A stretch of 64,000 nucleotides of DNA. It comes from Pagrus major. Taxonomy: Eukaryota > Chordata > Actinopteri > Spariformes > Sparidae. Shown here piece by piece: positions 21,256 through 31,105 of this stretch. The DNA is taken from contig NC_133224.1 of assembly GCF_040436345.1 (NCBI RefSeq), positions 13,105,703 to 13,169,702 of the forward strand, written 5' to 3'. Positions within the stretch are counted from its first letter, which is position 1. Every line of letters starts with the position of its first letter. The notes beneath the pieces are model-generated. The model searched no databases, was not told where the DNA came from, and saw only the letters and a program-made list of their open reading frames with translations. The position numbers were made by a program, and so were the translations under genes.

Positions 21256-21764
21256 GTTTCTCCCCACAGTTGATGGTCTCATATATGGCCTTGTAAGCCT
21301 CCCTGCGCTTTGGAGAGACTGAAACCCAGTTATATGTGTCTCGTACCAAGTACTCCACACTACGGGGGATGGTGTCATTGGAAGCATGACTTACAGCAAG
21401 CTGCAGAGAGTGGCACACACACCGAATAAGAACCAGATCTTTGAGGCCATACTCCTCCTTCAGCACTTTATGGACCCCATTGTTAATCCCTGTCATAACA
21501 GAGGCATTGTCAGTCCCTATCCCCAGGGTTTCTCTGTTTTAAGACAACACTTCTGGAGGAAAGCCACAACAGCACGGACTATAGATCTGGCATCTCCTCC
21601 CTCCAACTCAACAAGCCCCAGAAATGTTGACACAATTGTCTGCTTGGTGTCACTAAAGTACCTTATCACAACCCCCAGGTACTTAGAAACACTTACATCC
21701 GTGGACTCATCAAGGAGGAGGCTGAAACGCTGGTCACCCACATCTGCAACCAACTTTTACATAA
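21256..21764 (-). pseudogene. hAT transposase, N-terminal catalytic piece
   Basis: Minus strand from 21753: GDQRFSLLLDESTDVSVSKYL (the DESTD block carrying the first catalytic Asp of hAT enzymes), IVRAVVAFLQKCC, a frameshift near 21530, then TLGIGTDNASVMTGINNGV (second Asp region), LIRCVCHSLQLAVSHA, SVEYLVRDTYNWVS and YKAIYETINCGEKP, where it is cut at the P-type insert. The missing continuation is at 10676-10142. The zinc-finger N-terminus is not seen upstream; an in-frame stop precedes 21753. Confidence 0.82.
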
Positions 21765-21779
21765 AGTATGGTCCTAGAC

Positions 21780-22270
21780 ACCATTAATCATTTCTGTGCA
21801 CTTTGACCTGTGCATTTTGAAGTGGGGAGCAGCAGTGGAGACTGCCAGCGGCGGCTTCGCGCATGCGCGATTCATTTGCAGCCTGGACGCGGAGGGGTGA
21901 ACATCTCCTGCTCTGACTGCAGCTGGGAGGGACTGCTGCGCGAGGACTGGGCCGCCTGTGAGGGCTTTGGGACGGGGGAGGGGCCCGCGGCAGCACCCGC
22001 TGCTCGTTGAGAAGAGTAAGAACGATATGTGCTTTCACGCCAGAGTCTCCAAAAGTCCGGCACTGGCTCCCCAACGGGGTCAGGCCGTTCCTCCGCTAGC
22101 TTTCCTTCTAGCTCTCTCGCTAGCTCCATCCTTCGCCCTACCTCTCCCTCTTCCTCTAATTCTCCTCCCCTCTCGAAAATTCCGTTATGAACCCCGTTTT
22201 TTCCGAAGTGTCGAAATGCGCATGTCCACCGTAGTTGGCCCAGCCTCAGACCGAGTCTGACTTAAACCCC
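21780..22270. other. CpG-rich segment upstream of the hAT gene
   Basis: GC- and CpG-rich (GCGCATGCGCGATTC, GCGGCAGCACCCGC) unlike its surroundings. It could be the 5' region/promoter of the hAT element on the minus strand. Frames through it (proline/serine-rich) look like GC artefacts. Confidence 0.3.
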
Positions 22271-22439
22271 TGTGCCTTGCTAACAAAGATACTACAGTGA
22301 GCCCAACTCTTGACCCAAAACTCAACATTGTTGGTTGGATTAAATTACATTGCACAGTTGACATGGATACTTAATGTTATATATTCATCTTACACAGAAT
22401 TCATAATGAGACCAACAATTTTAAGTTTTCGTTTTTACA

Positions 22440-22990
22440 GTGTTCTTCCCCTCTCAGATCTTCCTCAGCTCCTTCTGCACAGCCTTCAGCTCCTTCAGGC
22501 CCTCTTTTTCTCCTTAAGGAGAGCCTTTATGTCAGGATTAATCCAGGGTTTGTTGTTTGAAAAAGTGTTATCCACACAGAAGTTTATGTAGCCTGTTATG
22601 CAGCCTGTTAAACTGTCAATGTCCTCCACATGAGAAACGCACAGCTCTTCCCACACAGTTGAGTCAAAGCAGTCCCCCAGAGCCTCTTCAGACTCCTCAG
22701 TCCATCCTTAACAGTGCGGGTTTCCGCTGGTTGCCTGTTAACCAGGGGCTTGTACACAGGCAGGAGATGCACCAGGTTGTGGTCAGATCTTCCCAGGGAA
22801 GGGAGGGGGGATGAGTTGTATGCCTCCTTACTGTTGGCAAAAAATCAGTCCAGTGTTTTATTGTCTCTGGTGTGGCAGGTGACATACTGTGTGAATGTAG
22901 GCAGGGTGCAGGACAGAGAGGCATGATTGAAATTCCCAGAGATCAGGAAGAGGGCCTGTGGGTGCTGTCTGCAGTGAGCTTGTGACTGAG
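22440..22990 (-). pseudogene. LINE endonuclease remnant (L2/CR1-type ORF2)
   Basis: Minus strand from 22950: LFLISGNFNHASL, LPTFTQYVTCHTRDNKTLDWFF, SLGRSDHNLVHLLPVYKPLV and TRTVKDG. This is the apurinic-type endonuclease of a fish L2-like LINE: GDFN-like block (here GNFN) and the SDH catalytic block (GRSDH). Several stops follow near 22600, and neither RT nor 3' tail adjoins. GNFN in place of GDFN would already disable the nuclease. Confidence 0.75.
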
Positions 22991-23121
22991 TGAAGGGCAT
23001 CCCGTTGATGTAGCTTGTATATTGTTAAGCATTAAACATTATGAGGGCAGCTGGACCTGTTAATACCATGGGAAATACGCCCAAGAATCATTATCTAAGC
23101 GGACGCGTTCCGATACGACTT

Positions 23122-24282
23122 TTTTTTTTTTTTCAACACTTTATTGAACAAGTTTCAATTACAGTCAGAACATTGACCTTGGATAATACAAAACAAAGTC
23201 TGGCATCTCACATCAAGAAAATAAATAAATAAATGAGACATAAAGTGAATGAAGTGCGTATGTCAGTACAGGTATAAATTAAACATAATAATACAAAAAA
23301 ATAAAATAATAAAATAAAAATAAAAATAAATAAATAAAAGAAAGCAGAAAAACAGGCAAAACATATTACATTTCTCCAAATATTTCTTGAATTATGTTAA
23401 CAGTGTGAATATATTTATTATTATCAATTCTTTTTATACATTCAAAGTAGTTCTTGAATTCAATTTCAAAAACCAGAAAGAAAGGTCGACCTTTAGAAAA
23501 TTTGGCTTTATGTATGTGGAATTTCGCAACTAGAATAATCAGATTAATTAAGTGTTGAGTTTTCCTTTCTTTATTGTTATAGTATAATAGTACATCCTTG
23601 GCTTCAAATTAATTGGAAGGTTGGAGTGTGAGGTGATGTCATTTTAAATTTTTTTCCAAAAAATTTGGGAAATTTGACATTCCATAAAATGGTGCTTAAT
23701 TGTTTCTACTTTAGCATTGCACAATACACAATTAACATCAATATTGACAAATCTTGACAGAAATATGTTAGTTTGATTTTATTGGAGATAACAAATTTAT
23801 GTGGAAGGAGCCATGTTGTTTTCCAATTAATGTCAGAGAAGAAGGAGGACCATACACATTTTCCTCTAGGCGTGATTTTCCTTTTCCTGAAAAAATGATT
23901 CCTTATATGTTTATTATTGCAATGGTGACTCATAATATTTATACCATTAATAAAGAGGGTAAAGTCAACTTTCTCTGTCTCTTGCCTTTCAAAATGACCT
24001 TTTATCAATTGGAGAATTCCACTGGGAATAGCTTTTATCACCATTTGATATACTTTATAGGTAACAGGAAAGATTTTGGATCTAAGAAATTCTTCATAAC
24101 TAAAAAATTCACCTTCATCATTTTGTAAATCCTTAAGGTAAATTATTTTCTTATCAATCCAATGTTTCAGGCATAGTGATTTATTTTTCCTAGTTATGAA
24201 CTCGTTGTTCCAGATAATAGTTTTATGCGGAGAGAAGTTGTGGACAAAGCACAATTTTGCTGCTGAAAAAGCTTGTTGTGAA
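23122..24282 (-). mobile_element. L1/Tx1-type LINE, 5'-truncated, 16-bp TSD
   Basis: CGTTCCGATACGACTT occurs at 23106-23121 and 24283-24298. On the minus strand the insert ends in a poly-A tail (T-run at 23120-23134) preceded by A/T-rich 3' UTR with AATAAA-like words. It contains the C-terminal frame described at 23706-24282. Perfect flanking duplications plus a long tail indicate target-primed insertion and recent age. Confidence 0.88.
23706..24282 (-). CDS. L1-type ORF2 C-terminal fragment
   Basis: About 190 residues open without a stop: TIIWNNEFITRKNKSL, HWIDKKIIYLKDLQNDEGEFFSYEEF, VIKAIPSGILQLI, SSFFSDINWKTTWLLPHKFVISNKIKLTYF. This wording is the conserved C-terminal part of fish L1/Tx1-type LINE ORF2 proteins, after the RT domain; the catalytic RT blocks are absent because of 5' truncation. 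The frame extends upstream into flanking DNA only by chance. It does not encode a working enzyme. Confidence 0.7.
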
Positions 24283-24497
24283 CGTTCCGATACGACTTGA
24301 ACGCATCTGACGCAGTTAAATGACGTCACACATGCGCCAACACAATATACATGTGGAAGTGGTTGGCCAAGTTGACCAGCCTGTGTGTTTGTCCGGTGTG
24401 TTTCCCTAGTTTCTCAGTGTCTGTGGTTGATGTCAGGCTGATGAAGGTCTTTTAAAAAAGTTCCGTTCCTCGTGGACTTAGAAATTGAAGCGCTCTG

Positions 24498-24616
24498 ATT
24501 GGCTGTTTAATGCTGCCAGGCGCCTTTATGCAGAGAGAAGCCGGCAAGCTAACATCAGCAGCTAGTTGACACAGCGACATTAGCAAGCAGACATCAGTCA
24601 CCTCTGCTCATGTCAG
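24498..24616 (+). promoter_or_regulatory. trmt10a promoter/5' leader with overlapping uORF
   Basis: An inverted CCAAT box (ATTGG, 24498-24502) lies about 115 bp upstream of the start codon. An ATG at 24610 opens a four-codon uORF (MSDG, stop at 24622-24624) that overlaps the main ATG at 24617 in another frame; its context (C at -3, T at +4) is weak, so leaky scanning is expected. Confidence 0.5.
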
Positions 24617-27600
24617 ATGGCTGATGAACGTGTGAAAAGTGAAGCCTCCGCCCAGCAGGAGAGTGATAATGACGGTGATGAGAGCGGGCAGAAGATAGCG
24701 AGCGGTAACGGAGAGGAAGAAAACCAAAGTCTGTCCAAGAGGCAGAGGAAGAAGCTCCTGAAGCAGCAGAAATGGGAGGAGGAGAGGGAGCTACGAAAGT
24801 AAGTGAGCTCATTTTCGGCTGTCCTGTCACAATCACTCGTTCATTCACTGACTCAGCTGTGAAAACATTTGTCTTGTGAAACATGAGCTGTTCAAATGTC
24901 GTTTTCCATGGTAGCACACCAGTGCTCCCTTACATGCCGAACTCCATTCAATCATTAGTCAATTTAAGGTTGTATTGCTTGTTGTGGCCATTTGTCCATA
25001 AATAAAAGTAAAAAAAAAAAATCAATACTCCACACTCTGTAGGGATAAACTCTATGAAGACATACTAAGTCCATGCTCGGTTATGTTAAAGGTTTCATTA
25101 ATATTTTCTGCTAAATGAAGTACATATATAAATCAGCACTAAATAGATGTATTTTTAAAGCTCCAACCATTTAGATTGTCAGTCATGGTGATATTGTGTT
25201 CATCAATGTAATAGTTGAGATCTGGGAACATCCACATTAATATAAAAATGGTTAGAAAACAGGAGCAATCGTGATTGTAAATAAATCTGACATGTATACA
25301 GGTAATATAAAGCTCTTAATTTGAAAACTCAAAATGAGTGCACCTTAAATGTTGTTGATATTGTGGTTCACTGAATATTCTGTCTTTTTTACAACCCAGA
25401 GCTTCCTTTGCCCATCCCCCTGAACACAAATCATCTTTACAGTGATATGAATACCCAGCTTACCTTTGTTTCATCATACCATAATATGACCTAGGAGGAC
25501 GTCTGAGAACAGGCGCTCGGCTGCGGGTCCCACCGATCTCCCTTCTTCTTGTTGTCCAGCAGACGACAACACGGCAACAACAATCTCTGTCAGCGTCACT
25601 GACATGTTATTATTTCCTAACTGTATGTTCAGTGGTTGCCGGGTGTTAATGGCATCATGTTTTTCTTGCGGTTGGTTTGAAAATCAAACAGCCAGCGGCA
25701 GAGCTGATGCAGCAGATTGTGAGCTGTTGTTTCCTCCGCCTGTTAACACACGGCCCGGCTCTCTCTCCCTCTGCTGTTCAAACAGAACAATACAATGACA
25801 AGGAGAGACAGTAGAATGCATTCATACTGGTTTCTCGTTAGATCCATGAACTTTACAAGCAAAATAATTACATGATAGGTTGGTAGATGTTGTCACAGTC
25901 CTACAATGGTATCGAAGCATTTTTTATCACGATATCGCTAAATTCAATATATTGTTACATTGGTCTTTGGGAAACAGTTTTTTCTCAGTTTTTTTTAATG
26001 GACCAAACAAATAATCGTTTCATCCAGGAAATGATTAATTGCTAATTAAAATAATTGTTGCAACCCTAAACTGTGGAACTGTGTGTGCTGGTGTGTCCAA
26101 TTTTTAAAAAATGTTTTGGTCGATATTTGACTACAGTGTAGGGTGTAGGGAGTCTTCATCATGGTGTCACATCATTGCCCACATGTGGATTATCTATCCT
26201 GTGTTTTCTGTTACAGGCAGAAACGGAAGGACAGGAAGCAGCAGCGTCGGCTTCAGAGGCAAAATCATAATCAGGAGGAGGAGAGAGGAGAAGCCCACAG
26301 TGTCAGGAAGCGTCCTCGCAGAGATGTGACGTCCAGCTCACTGCGGCTGGTGGTGGACTGCAGCTTCGATGACCTCATGCTGATCAAGGTAAACAGCTCT
26401 GGAGGGATTCCCACCGTGTCTATATCGAGATATAAACCGAGGTTCTGACTCTCCTGACCGATAGTCTTGTTTTGTCTTCAGGATGTCCGGAAGCTTCACA
26501 AACAGATCCAGAGGTGCTACGCTGAGAACAGACGAGCCTCTCATCCAGTGCAGGTCAGTGAGCGCTGACTGACATGAAACGGCAGAGACCACCCTGTCTG
26601 ATGTGTAACCTCTCCTCTCACTTCTCCAGTTTTACCTGACAAGCTTGGGAGGACAACTGAAACAGAGCATGGATGAGAAGGACAAAGGATGGGTGAACTG
26701 GAAGGTAAGCATCACCCTGAGTGATGTTTGCACTGAGTTTAGCGATGTTCTTTTCACTCTTTTTTTTCTTTTTTGGTACACGTCATACCAAGCAAAATCA
26801 AAGAGCACCTAGAAACATAAACTGATATAGAAGAGTGCAGTTAAAAGAAAAATGGCTGAAAAAAGATGCAACAGAATCAGAAATGTCGTAATTTTTGTTT
26901 GCCACACTGCTTCCTCTGGAGTTAGTAGAATTTTGAAAAAACTCAATTTTGTAACTTCCAGCATTTTATTCAAAAAAACAAACTTATTCCTTGTCTTCTT
27001 GTACTGTACAGTTTCAAACAACGTCGCAAGGCAATTACTGATGAAGCCAATACAAAAAAGGAAAAAACAAATGAAATAAGTAGACTTTGGGGATAGTGAA
27101 ATGGAGATGCAATTAATATATATTTCATCAGATATTCCTTTAGTTTCTGTTGTGACAAATAAATGATTCAGTTTAGATTATGTCTTACTAATGGCATGAA
27201 ATATTCCAAAAACGTCCTAATGTTACGTGTCTCTCCGACCTCATGTCAGCTAATAAGCCAATTAGTGTTGGCTCAATCTGCTGTCTCCTGCGGATTTGAA
27301 GCAATTTGCATTTACTTCTTTCTGAAATAATGACTCATGTTTAATATTGTTGTCCAGTGCGTCTAACTGTCCAGTGTTTGATAACTGTGCATACTTGCTG
27401 CTGTGTGCAGGAAATTAACATTAAAACGGAGCACTACAGTGAAGTCGTGGCTAAGGAGGAGCTGGTGTATCTGACGTCAGACTCTCCCAACGTGCTCGAG
27501 GAGCTGGACCAAAAAAAGGCCTATGTCATAGGAGGTCTGGTGGACCACAACCATCATAAGGTGTGTTTGACTTCACAGCTGCTGTAAGATGCTGGATGTG

Positions 27601-28370
27601 ACTCCTGCCGACTGATTTGAACTGCTCTTCTCTCATCTCTCTGGGTTTTGTTCACAGGGGATCACCTTTGAGAGGGCGAAGGAGCTGGGGATCGATCACG
27701 CCCAGCTACCTCTGAGCAGTTTTGTTAAGATGAACAGTCGGAAGGTTCTGGCAGTCAACCACGGTAAGAACTACTATCAGACCATCATTAGCTAAGCCAC
27801 TGCCCAAGTGGCTTCAAGTCATTTAAATCAGCCTGATATGAAGTTTCGCTGAGCCAGCGGTAATTATAAAGCTAGCTGCAGCTGATACTATTGTTGTCAG
27901 TTGTCTTTTCAACTGACAAAGCCTATGATCAGCTGTTCAAGATGAGAAGCTGCTCTTGTCTACTTCTGTCCATTGTCTCAAACATGACCACACAGTATCA
28001 TTTTAACTGTAATGTGCATGCTAGAATAGAAAACTTGTCAGGCTCGGCAGCAGCAACTGAGGGGGCCGGCTTCAGCAAGGATCAGTCAACAAATCTTAAT
28101 AATGGTTCATCTGTGTCACTCCTGCTTTACTATTCTGCTCCCATTGCTTATATCTGGTCTTAGAGTGTGCTTTTCTCCCCTCCTGCAGTGTTTGAGATCA
28201 TCCTGGCGTACCTGGAGAAGGGCAGCTGGCAGGAGGCCTTCTTTACCGTCCTGCCCCAGAGAAAAGGTGCCGTGGCCGTCGGCCAGGACGGAGCGACTAC
28301 TCAGGAAAGGGAGGAGGAAGACTCAGACTCGGACTCTGACGCGCCAGAGCAAACTGAGAAAAGAACCTAA
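24617..28370 (+). CDS. trmt10a: tRNA (guanine-9-N1)-methyltransferase TRMT10A
   Basis: Seven coding exons: 24617-24798, 26217-26388, 26482-26553, 26630-26704, 27411-27560, 27658-27763, 28189-28370. They total 939 nt and join in phase to 312 codons plus stop; human TRMT10A is 339. The enzyme methylates N1 of guanine 9 in tRNAs using S-adenosylmethionine (SPOUT fold). Visible: acidic N-terminus, basic [26 protein letters not shown] helix region (about 42-66), [59 protein letters not shown], the cofactor-loop signature [56 protein letters not shown], and an acidic tail [10 protein letters not shown]. All introns are GT-AG. The start is the first ATG in frame with the conserved N-terminus. TRMT10B and C are excluded by the DHNHHKG and [10 protein letters not shown] wording. 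Confidence 0.96.
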
Positions 28371-28779
28371 AACTTCACACAAAGTTCACACAATCTGAAG
28401 TCTGGACATGTTGATGCTAAGGTCGAGTTCAAAAGAGTCCTGTACTGTTTATAACACATCTGCCGCTTTCAGTTTTCAAGATGATTTTTTGTTTTAAACT
28501 GTTATTTATTGAGAGTTATGGGCTGATAACTTAGTTGAACACAAATTTTGGCAGGACATACAGTTGTAAGAAATGATTTATACTTGACTTTTATTGTTTG
28601 TTTTTTTATTGTTTAGGTGTCAGAGCTGTGCCAAATTGACTGATTTAAAGGAAAAGCATAAAGTCAACACAAAACAACATATGTCATTGAATCTGTAATT
28701 CATGGAATATTTTGCAGTTTTTTGAGAATATAGTTGCTGAATTTGCAAATGTATCTTTTCATATGAATTTGATATAGAG
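28371..28779 (+). other. trmt10a 3' UTR / intergenic
   Basis: AT-rich sequence with no coding frame. A polyadenylation site is likely here, but I see no clear canonical signal to fix it. Confidence 0.4.
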
Positions 28780-28927
28780 CAGTGTTTTCACTTCTGCTCC
28801 TGGAGCCCCTTGGCCTGCATGTTTTAGATGTCCCCCTGATTCCAATGATCAGGTCGTTGTCAGACTACAGCAGAGCTTGATGATGAGCTGATCATCTGAA
28901 TCAGGTGTGTCGGAGCCGGGAAACATC
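28780..28927. mobile_element. hAT-type MITE fragment
   Basis: Starts CAGTGTTTTCACTTCTGCTC and ends GGAGCCGGGAAACATC, with the body words CCTGCATGTTTTAGATGTCC and GATGATGAGCTGATCATCTG. This is the pattern of a very common non-autonomous hAT element of fish with roughly inverted ends (TGTTTyCC). Confidence 0.6.
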
Positions 28928-29919
28928 TTAGGCATTGTTCACAGTACCAGCCCAAACATGTTTATTTGTCATCTCCAGATTGATTTTAGTTAGTCTGGAC
29001 AGCAAAAAAAAACAAATTAAAGGCTTTTTCTTACTAATTGAATCCAAACCACATTTGAAGGTGGTTTCAGGTGTGATTCAGATCAGATTTCTACAGGTGT
29101 GTCTCAGTCTTGATGCTCATATTTGATTTCGTGACACAGAACGTCAAATCCAGAGAGATGGAAGGTGCACCAGAGTGGCTGAGCAGAATCCAGGCTGCTA
29201 CTAGCAGAGCAGTATGAGGACAACAGTCCGTGGAGTCACACTGAAATAAACTGTCTGCTCTGTGACTTGAAAGTGTGATGGTTTGGAGAGTGAGATGAGT
29301 GATCATGCCTCTGTGGTGGAGGTGTGGACACATCTGCTTTGAGAAGTAAATTGGATTTGCTTGCTGTCTGAACATAGCCTAAAACATGCCGGACAGGTCC
29401 CAAAGGAACAGAATAAAAAAACACTGATATAGAGCAATGTCGCTCAAAACAAAGACTTTATGTCAACTTCTATCATTTTTACTACACTACTGGGAGTAGT
29501 GTTCAGTTCATAGCTGAATGTTAAAAAGTATAGCCAAAGAATGACATTTAAATGATGGAACAAGTCGTGAAATTGTACGATAGAAGTTAAAACTGCAGTT
29601 ACAAAGAGTGATGTTTGAGGTGTCTTGAGATGAAGCAGCAGAGATGATGCTTGGCCTGCACTGTATGGTTGAAGCAGGGCTATAGGAAATCTTTAGATTT
29701 GATAGACCACCTACATCTTACTTGAATGTAGTGACCCAAAAAAAGAGCAGGGTCCCAGGCTGCTTCCTGGTTTGCCTGTGCTATAGTGTAGCCGAGGCCT
29801 GAATGCAGCCACAGCACACTGCCATGTGTCATTTATTTAGTCCTTAATGTTACAGCTGTCCGGAAATTAATCAATCACCCAATGTGAATGTGCATAAATG
29901 AGCTTACACTGAACATATC
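28928..29919. other. Intergenic, no gene recognised
   Basis: No exon-like segment or RNA gene seen. Short frames on both strands lack protein-like composition. Confidence 0.5.
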
Positions 29920-30260
29920 TACACTCAACAAACATGAATGCACCACTTCAGTTTTCACTTCCTTTTTTCGTGAGTTAAAGTAAAAGATCGAAGACTTTTT
30001 GCACACACAAAAGGATCTTCTCCCTCTCAAATTTTCAGCGCCAGCCCAAGCACAACTGTGCAACAATCATGAGGGTTAATCAGCATCTTGATATGCCACA
30101 CCTGTCAGCTGGAAGGATGATCTTGACAAAGGAGAAGTGCTCTTAAAAAATGTGCTTATAGGTTGAGATACATAAACCTTTTGGGGCCATAAAGTCTTAA
30201 ATCTTTTACTTCATGTTGTAAAAAATGGGATCAAAAACAAAAGTGTTTGTATTGAGTGTA
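29920..30260. mobile_element. Tc1/mariner-type MITE (~340 bp)
   Basis: TACACTCAACAAACATGAA at the left is mirrored at the right by AACAAAAGTGTTTGTATTGAGTGTA. Both ends abut TA, the Tc1/mariner target. Interior words GCCACACCTGTCAGCTGGA and TTGACAAAGGAGAAGTGCTC are those of a widespread fish Tc1-like MITE. No transposase. Confidence 0.8.
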
Positions 30261-30973
30261 TGTTCATAGTCTTCAACTATTTAACCTGATGTGTGTGATA
30301 CAGGTGAAGCCAAAGTTAAATAAGATCAAGATAAAAGGAGAGATGAGGAGACAGAATGCAGTGGGGGACATTAGTGTCCTAAACTTTGACTTAATGAAAT
30401 GTGATGAGTCAAACACGTAGAAGAAGCTTTGTCCTACATCCTGTCCCAGACCCCAGACCTTTGACCTGTGTTTGGTAATACTGCTGGCATCATTAAAGCA
30501 CAATATGAACTGAACTGATAAGGGCCTTAAGGCAACACCTGCATTACTGCCTGATCTTGGGGCCCTGTCTTTTAGAGGGGCCCAAGAATAAAAGTAGTTT
30601 TAAAGTATTTTATTATTTCAGCTTACATGGTGCATAATTACCAATTATACATGATTGAATTAAAGTTAACATAGACAATGGTCATTAGGGGCCCCGTATA
30701 TTATATATATTATATATTATACTTTTACTTGCTGGGGACCTACAAGGGCCTTTATCTCTTGACGTTCATATGACAGCAGATGTTCAAATGTGTTGCTGGA
30801 CACCCTCAGCTGAGGAACCACGTGACCACAGGCAGAAGCATAAACAGTGATTGGTCATGGCGAATAAACCATAAGGTCAGACGACTTTTTAAAAAAAAAA
30901 AAAAAATTTTATTGAACTTTTTTGAACATTAACGGTCAGTCGACATGTAACACCCTCCGGAAACAGACAGCTG
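30261..30973. other. Intergenic spacer upstream of spata6l
   Basis: No gene recognised. TATATATTATATATTATA low complexity near 30700-30722 and an A-run at 30890-30906. Confidence 0.5.
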
Positions 30974-31018
30974 GTTGCTATAGCAACTAAAGCCGGAAGT
31001 TGTAGTATCCATAGCAAC
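30974..31018 (+). promoter_or_regulatory. Paired RFX X-box-like sites and ETS site
   Basis: GTTGCTATAGCAAC (30974-30987) is a near-perfect palindromic X-box (consensus GTNRCC-N0-3-RGYAAC), and GTATCCATAGCAAC (31005-31018) is a second, weaker one; CCGGAAGT between them (30993-31000) is an ETS site. All lie 88-132 bp upstream of the spata6l ATG. RFX factors drive ciliary and spermatogenic genes, which fits this gene family. Confidence 0.65.
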
Positions 31019-31105
31019 AAGGTAAGACGACGCTTGACCGGGGCAGATTATTCTTTATTTGCAGCTGGAGATAAACTGACTCATCAGCTGCGGTGGAACA
31101 GTCCG

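Noticed and set aside
21784-22260. Pro/Ser/Arg-rich frames on both strands
   Set aside because: GC-rich DNA gives long open frames on several strands; no domain is recognisable and there are no splice partners.
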